Assembly: GCA_038144425.1 (NCBI GenBank)
Contig: JAYQNS010000004.1
Location: 868,001-932,000 of the forward strand
Length of the DNA: 64,000 nt
Source: Salivita marina
GTDB lineage: Bacteria; Pseudomonadota; Gammaproteobacteria; Pseudomonadales; Azotimanducaceae
Direction: 5' to 3'
Part shown: one piece after another, positions 59,887 to 64,000 of the stretch
How positions within the stretch are numbered: position 1 is the stretch's first letter
Layout of the letters: the number at the start of each line of letters is the position of its first letter
Program-made: the position numbers and the translations under genes
The notes under the pieces: generated by a model
The model's input: only the letters and a program-made list of their open reading frames with translations
What the model was told of the DNA's origin: nothing
Database searches by the model: none

Positions 59887-60435
59887 ATGAAGCTGCCGAA
59901 GATCTTAGCCCGCGAGGAGGTGGCCCGGTCCGCGCTCTTTCGTATTGAAGCGCTCGAGCTTGAGTTCTCCAACGGAGTGCAGCGTCGTTACGAGCGCCTT
60001 CCGGATACGGGGCATCAGGCGGTGATGCTGATCCCCCTCACGGAGGGCGGAGAGGTGCTGTTGATTCGAGAGTACATGGCCGGCTTTCATGACTACCGCC
60101 TGACCTTGCCCAAGGGCTCTGTGGATCCCGGGGAGTCACTGCTAGAAGCGGCGCAGCGGGAGCTACGAGAAGAGGTAGGAATGCGGGCTGAGACGCTCAC
60201 CCCCTTGAAAACCCTCTCCGTAGCCCCGGGGCACATGGGATTCACCATCACCGCGGTGCTGGCGGAGGGGCTCACCCCCGATCCTCTCCCGGGGGATGAG
60301 CCGGAACCGCTCACCGTGGTGCCCTGGCCCGTGGCCTCGCTGCCGGCGCTCTACGCCCTGGAGGATTTTGATGAGGCTCGTGCTATCGCGGCCCTTCAGC
60401 TGGCCGCCTTCCATTTGGATGCGCGCGCTTCGTGA
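59887..60435 (+). CDS. nudE: ADP compounds hydrolase NudE
   Basis: A 182-residue Nudix enzyme that splits ADP-ribose, NADH and Ap3A. The Nudix box GSVDPGESLLEAAQRELREE and VGM lies at residues ~79-101, after the typical LPDTGHQAVMLIPLTEGGEV region. It begins divergently from hslR and its TGA stop overlaps the cysQ start (GTGA 60432-60435), so the two are coupled, as in Pseudomonas and Xanthomonas relatives. Confidence 0.94.
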   Translation: MKLPKILAREEVARSALFRIEALELEFSNGVQRRYERLPDTGHQAVMLIPLTEGGEVLLIREYMAGFHDYRLTLPKGSVDPGESLLEAAQRELREEVGMRAETLTPLKTLSVAPGHMGFTITAVLAEGLTPDPLPGDEPEPLTVVPWPVASLPALYALEDFDEARAIAALQLAAFHLDARAS

Positions 60436-61265
60436 GCGCCCTCGCCCCCTTTTCCGAGGCTTGGCTTGACGCCCTCATTGCCCTGGTCTTCGAGGCTGGG
60501 GATGCGATCCAAGCCGTGGCGGAAGGGGGGCAGCTGGCGGTGGAGGAAAAGGCTGATGCCTCCCCCGTGACGGCGGCGGATCATGCCGCAGAAACGATTC
60601 TTTCCGCGGGCCTTCGGCGATTGACTCCGAGCTGGCCTCAGCGCTCGGAAGAGCAGGCCCCGCCGTCGCCGGAGCTGCGCGCTCAGTGGACGCGGTTCTG
60701 GCTCATCGACCCCCTTGATGGCACCAAGGAATTTCTAGCGGGCAATGGCGAATACACGGTTAATGTGGCCTTGATAGAAGATGGGCGCCCGGTGCTTGGG
60801 CTCGTGGGGGTACCGGGGCAGGGTCGGGTCTACCTGGGGTGGGTGCCAGCACAGCGGGCGCTGTGCATCACCGCGGCAGGGCTTCGAACGGCGCTGCGCG
60901 CACGCCCCTGCGCGACGCCGCCGGTGGTGGTGGCGTCCCGGCGTCATCGTGGCGAGGCCCTTGAGTCCCTGCTTCAGGCCCTTAGGGAGGCGGCGCCGGG
61001 GCTGCAAACTCGTTCCGTGGGCAGTGCGCTAAAGCTGGTGGTACTGGCGGCCGGGGAGGCAGATGCTTACCCTCGCCGAGGGCCATGCAGCGAATGGGAC
61101 ATCGCGGCCGGAGAGGCAGTGCTTCTGGCGGCCGGCGGGCAGCTTCTCACCTTCGAAGGAGTACCTCTTCGCTACAACAAGCTCGAGAGCGATCTAAACC
61201 CGGACTTTTGGGCCGTGGGGGACCCAGCGGGCCCCCTGGCGGCGGTGCTTCGAGGCTTGTGCTAG
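60432..61265 (+). CDS. cysQ: 3'(2'),5'-bisphosphate nucleotidase CysQ
   Basis: A 277-residue inositol-monophosphatase-fold enzyme that removes the 3'-phosphate of PAP/PAPS. The metal-binding parts are EKADASPVTAADHAAE, SEEQAPP, IDPLDGTKEFLAGNGEYTVN and SEWDIAAGEAVLLAAGG. Usual length is about 250-270. It follows nudE by overlap and its TAG stop shares CTAG with the stop of the convergent FKBP gene. Confidence 0.93.
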   Translation: MSALAPFSEAWLDALIALVFEAGDAIQAVAEGGQLAVEEKADASPVTAADHAAETILSAGLRRLTPSWPQRSEEQAPPSPELRAQWTRFWLIDPLDGTKEFLAGNGEYTVNVALIEDGRPVLGLVGVPGQGRVYLGWVPAQRALCITAAGLRTALRARPCATPPVVVASRRHRGEALESLLQALREAAPGLQTRSVGSALKLVVLAAGEADAYPRRGPCSEWDIAAGEAVLLAAGGQLLTFEGVPLRYNKLESDLNPDFWAVGDPAGPLAAVLRGLC

Positions 61266-61690
61266 GCGATCTCGACCAGTTCGATGGCGAAGGTTAGGGC
61301 CTGCCCGGCCAGGGGGTGGTTGGCATCGAGGGTCACGGCCTCCTCCGTCAGTCCCACCACCTTGCATTGCACGGGATTGCCCGCCTGATCTTGCAGCTGG
61401 AGATCAATCCCTACGGAGAGGGTGAGGTCCGGGGGGAATTGATCCCGGGGCAGGGCGCCCACCATAGATTCGTCCCGCTCCCCATAGGCGTCGGCCGCCT
61501 CGATGCGCGTGCTGCAGCTCTCCCCGGGGGCGAGGCCTCGCACCGCCGTTTCGAAGCCTGGAATGATCTGGCCTTCGCCGAGGGTGAACTCCAGGGGTTG
61601 GCGTCCTTCCGAGGAATCGAACCGCTCGCCGCTGTCGAGCGTTCCGGTGTAGTGCACGCGGACCGTATCCCCGTTTTGTGCCGTGGCCAT
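61262..61690 (-). CDS. FKBP-type peptidyl-prolyl isomerase, SlpA/SlyD class
   Basis: A 142-residue isomerase/chaperone. The FKBP domain begins VRVHYTGTLDSGERFDSS, and the inserted IF chaperone domain lies at residues ~75-125 (ADAYGERDESMV ... NPVQCKVVGLTEEAVTLDAN). DANHPLAGQALTFAIELVEI is the classical closing block. It lacks the His-rich metal tail of SlyD, so it is closer to SlpA. Cytoplasmic. Confidence 0.93.
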   Translation of the reverse strand: MATAQNGDTVRVHYTGTLDSGERFDSSEGRQPLEFTLGEGQIIPGFETAVRGLAPGESCSTRIEAADAYGERDESMVGALPRDQFPPDLTLSVGIDLQLQDQAGNPVQCKVVGLTEEAVTLDANHPLAGQALTFAIELVEIA

Positions 61691-61858
61691 GGGCCTCTCC
61701 TTCCGGTCTTTCCGGTGAATGTGAGATCAGTGTGTCATGGCCTGGGGAGTGAGACAAAAACAGCAGAAATGACCGCTCCTGCGTAGCTTGCGCCCCTTGG
61801 CGCCGAACTGTAGTCGTGCGAAGCTTTTCGCGGGAGAACTGGTTTAAGGGAGAGAGAG

Positions 61859-61969
61859 ATGTCTGATTCACCAGATGATGCAACAACCGTACGCCGTCTC
61901 GTGATCTTATTTGCGACGCTCGTGCTAACGACCTTCGGCGTCGCCGGGTTGGTCGCCATCGTACTGTAG
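61859..61969 (+). CDS. small membrane peptide, 36 aa
   Basis: A 36-residue frame starting at ATG 61859 behind AAGGGAGAGAGAG. Residues 1-11 are hydrophilic and acidic (SDSPDDATTVRR), followed by one membrane helix (LVILFATLVLTTFGVAGLVA) to the end. The ribosome site, compact form and position in an otherwise empty gap support expression. I do not recognise the family. Confidence 0.55.
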   Translation: MSDSPDDATTVRRLVILFATLVLTTFGVAGLVAIVL

Positions 61970-62000
61970 GGCCCGTCGGGCCCGAGGGAGGGCCTAAGGG

Positions 62001-62850
62001 GTGTCCACGATTAGGAAGAGCGAGGCGGCCGTTTCCACGGCGCGCCAAGCCCTTAAGCGTTTTCTCGGCCTGCCCGGGCGCCCCGTGGTGCTTACGGGAG
62101 CGGGCTGCTCCACCGATTCAGGCATTCCCGACTATCGAGGCCCCAGCGGGGCCTGGCGGTCCCGCCAGCCTATCCAGTTCCAACCTTTTCGCACCCAGCT
62201 GGCGGCTCGGCAGCGCTACTGGGCCCGGAGCATGGTGGGCTATCCGCGAATGGCTGAGGCCACGCCTAATGGTGTGCATCGCGCCCTGGCTAACCTCGAA
62301 GCGCGCGGTCTTCTTGGGCTTTTGGTTACGCAAAACGTGGATGATCTCCACCGCCGCCGGGCAGCGCCAGGTGCTTGATCTGCATGGTCGATTGGCCCGA
62401 GTCCGCTGCCTTGACTGCGGGCACCGCTCGTCCCGAGCCGTGCTGCAACGGCGCCTGGAAGCCTTGAATCCTAGCTTTGCCGCCCAGCTGACGCGGCCCG
62501 TGGTTGCAGCTCCGGACGGCGATGCTGAGCTGGAAGACGAAGCGGTCCTGGCCACCTTCCGGGTGCCGCCGTGCCTTCGCTGCGATGGGGTGCTCAAGCC
62601 CGATGTGGTGTTTTTCGGAGAGTCGGTCCCTGGATCGCGGGTGGCCCAGGTGCGAAGTGCCCTTAAGGAGGCTTCGGGCCTGCTGGTGCTGGGCTCCTCT
62701 CTGGCGGTGTTTTCCGGCTTTCGCTTTTGTCGGGACGCGGCCGCTTTGGGCAAGCCAATCTTTATTGCAACGCAGGGTGTCACCCGCGGAGACGGGCTCG
62801 CCCAAACGAAGGTTAACGTGCCTCTGGGTGAGCTGTTCTCCGTCTCATAA
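62001..62850 (+). pseudogene. SIR2-family NAD-dependent deacetylase, frameshifted
   Basis: A bacterial sirtuin, about 283 residues when joined. The first part carries the NAD site GAGCSTDSGIPDYRG and LLVTQNVDDLHRR. The second part, one frame over, carries the catalytic histidine region DLHGRLARVRCLDCGH, zinc cysteines (CLDC, CLRC) and GSSLAVFSGFRF. The shift is at CCGCCGCCGG (62351-62360); gaining one base or losing two relative to the family explains it. Start GTG 62001. It may be decayed or the sequence wrong here. Confidence 0.8.
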
Positions 62851-62852
62851 AA

Positions 62853-62874
62853 AAACCCCGGCGTGCCGGGGTTT
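62853..62874. terminator. bidirectional terminator between sirtuin and cytochrome genes
   Basis: AAACCCCGGC (62853-62862) and GCCGGGGTTT (62865-62874) are a perfect stem with a two-base GT gap (the real loop takes in the adjacent GC). The minus side ends in TTTTTTTATG, a strong U-tract for the cytochrome gene; the plus side has GTTTCTT. Confidence 0.9.
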
Positions 62875-62891
62875 CTTGAGGCCCGCAGAAC

Positions 62892-63211
62892 CTACTGGGC
62901 AGCGTAGTAGCGCGAGAGAATCTTGATGTCTTCGTCGCTGAGGCCCGTGGCTTGGGCGGCCATGATCATATTCTGGCGCTCGCCGGAGCGGTATTTCTCA
63001 AGCTGCTTGTGCAGGTAGGAGGCCCACTGCCCATTGATATTCGGGAAGGTCGGGGCCGTGCCCTTGCCATTCAGGCCGTGGCAGGCGAGGCAGCCCTTTT
63101 CCTCGGCGAGGGCAGCCCCCTTGTGGCAACGTCGTCCGCGGGGCGATCGCAGGCGGCCAGGAGCAGCCCACTACCGGCGATCAGGAGAAGCTTCAAAGGG
63201 GAATTACGCAT
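62892..63211 (-). pseudogene. lipoprotein cytochrome c, frameshifted
   Basis: A small class I cytochrome c. From ATG 63211 (GGAG upstream) a lipobox signal (LIAGSGLLLAACDRPADD) runs to VATRG. The heme-binding part, one frame over, reads EEKGCLACHGLNGKGTAPTF, methionine-containing NMIMAAQATGLSDEDIKILS and ends RYYAAQ. They join at a run of five G (63116-63120 as C on plus); six would restore the frame. The heme site CLACH is intact. It is 13 bp after the next cytochrome gene. Confidence 0.8.
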
Positions 63212-63224
63212 CACGGATCGCTCC

Positions 63225-63533
63225 TCAGCGCTGCACGGAGAAATAGGCGGCGAGGTCTTCCATCTCTTCGATGGAGAGCGGCCGAGCCTGGCCATTCATC
63301 TGATTGAAGTGTTCCGTTTCCGCCTTGAAGTACTTCAGGCGATCCACAATGTAGGCCGCCTTCTGCCCAGCCAGGTGAGGGTAGCGATCATCCTTGCTAT
63401 GGCCTTCCGGACCATGGCAGGTCATGCAGCGGTGTTGCCAGGCAAGTGCTTGGCCGTTTTCCGCGTCGGCGGCGCTGGCGCCAGCGGCCAGCGAAAGCAT
63501 TAGGGTCAGCCCGAAGGCGCGGGTACGGCGCAT
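63225..63533 (-). CDS. periplasmic cytochrome c, class I
   Basis: A 102-residue monoheme cytochrome with a signal peptide (LTLMLSLAAGASAADA). The heme site is CMTCHGPEGHSKD, and the axial methionine is probably in EHFNQMNGQARPLS. The downstream partner gene encodes a second monoheme cytochrome of the same type, so together they resemble the halves of diheme cytochrome c4. Start ATG 63533 behind AGGAGGG. Periplasmic electron carrier, likely donating to a terminal oxidase. Confidence 0.9.
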   Translation of the reverse strand: MRRTRAFGLTLMLSLAAGASAADAENGQALAWQHRCMTCHGPEGHSKDDRYPHLAGQKAAYIVDRLKYFKAETEHFNQMNGQARPLSIEEMEDLAAYFSVQR

Positions 63534-63631
63534 GTGCAATATCCCTCCTGAGGTGAGCGCTCGCCATTTTAGGCACCGCCCCGGGATATTCAAGGTGCAA
63601 GGCCCCCTCGCGGGCGAAAAAGCGAAAAATT

Positions 63632-64000
63632 TCAGGCGTTAAGGGGCCAGGGCGGCAGCACCCGGGCCGTCGCAAGGGCGCGGAGTTGCCCCAGCAGCAT
63701 GGTCTCCGTATCCCGGCAGCCCGCAAAGCCGGCCTGACGCAGGGCAATGGTGCTGAGCTGGGTCGGCGGAGGCGGACGATCCCGACCGTAGCCTAGGAGC
63801 ATATCGGCGTAGATGGGAGAATCGCCCAGCAGTTCGGAAAGCCCCGGGGCCTGAAGGTCGTGTTGCGCCCGGAGCCGATCCCAGGCGTCGCTCTGGGTGG
63901 GTAGCCAGTGGGCGAGGGATCGGGGCTCCGGAGCCCCAGGCGTCAGGCCGAGCCCTTCCGTCAGCTCGGGCCAGAGGTGGTCCCACTGGAAAACATCGCC
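63632..64000 (-). CDS. SDR family oxidoreductase, C-terminal part
   Basis: The frame is open from the window edge to TGA 63632-63634, giving 122 residues. It begins GDVFQWDHLWPELTEGLGLT, the usual late segment of PRISE-type/progesterone-5-beta-reductase-like SDRs, and ends with a helix LLGQLRALATARVLPPWP. The Rossmann half with the cofactor site lies off the window. Substrate unknown. Confidence 0.75.
   Translation of the reverse strand, partial: GDVFQWDHLWPELTEGLGLTPGAPEPRSLAHWLPTQSDAWDRLRAQHDLQAPGLSELLGDSPIYADMLLGYGRDRPPPPTQLSTIALRQAGFAGCRDTETMLLGQLRALATARVLPPWPLNA

Overview
The window is high-GC, gene-dense bacterial DNA, most likely from a gammaproteobacterium, probably marine or aquatic. 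Several conserved blocks support this: an AlgR-type regulator followed by hemC-hemD-hemX-hemY, trxA-rho with a flavin reductase beside it, glnK-amtB, acnD-prpF, hslR-hslO-pckA, and nudE-cysQ. I cannot fix the genus from sequence alone.

Layout. 1-1.5 kb: the end of a minus-strand omega-amino-acid aminotransferase and bcp. At 1.6 kb lies tRNA-Arg(CCG), followed by about 7.5 kb of accessory DNA (1.7-9.2 kb) in which every gene is on the plus strand. This island has small unknown genes, a DUF4268 nuclease-fold protein, a DUF305 protein, two MAPEG copies (one followed by an intact GST, the other by a decayed one), a 2OG-Fe(II) oxygenase interrupted by TAA, and a dispersed repeat of about 100 bp. 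9.3-13.1 kb: a two-gene unit of a large lipoprotein and a HEAT-repeat secreted protein whose layout recalls the vitellogenin-type lipid-transfer module. 13.2-17.6 kb: a thioesterase, a BBP2 porin, then glnK-amtB behind a clear sigma-54 promoter with two NtrC-like sites. 18.1-27.3 kb: heme synthesis (hemC, D, X, Y, B) with an AlgR homologue lacking its phospho-acceptor, a flavin reductase, rho, trxA and a Ppx/GppA protein.

27.4-42.3 kb: a membrane/FAD-oxidoreductase fusion, an SDR, an ABC-F ATPase, and a translationally coupled four-gene unit (TauD-type dioxygenase, alpha/beta hydrolase, APC permease, dienelactone hydrolase). Then NnrU, free-Met-sulfoxide reductase, a TauE permease, a Tat-exported HisC-like aminotransferase, an MFS transporter, and a GrdB/PrdB-family selenoprotein with an in-frame UGA and a SECIS-like hairpin. 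42.3-50 kb: a signal-peptide methyltransferase with an amber codon, a HAD phosphatase, the methylcitrate genes acnD-prpF (prpF frameshifted), an acyl-CoA dehydrogenase and an SDR. 50-64 kb: DUF6702 plus an M1 peptidase, dsbB, a quinone reductase, acpH, gshA, pckA, hslO, hslR, nudE, cysQ, an SlpA/SlyD-type PPIase, a 36-residue membrane peptide, a frameshifted sirtuin, two cytochromes c (one frameshifted) and the end of an SDR.

Two global observations. First, packing is extreme: many tandem genes overlap by ATGA/GTGA, and four convergent pairs share a 4-bp overlapped stop. Second, several genes carry one inactivating change (TAA, TAG, or a single-base loss in a G-rich run). This could be recent decay or sequencing error, and it must be settled before those genes are called pseudogenes.
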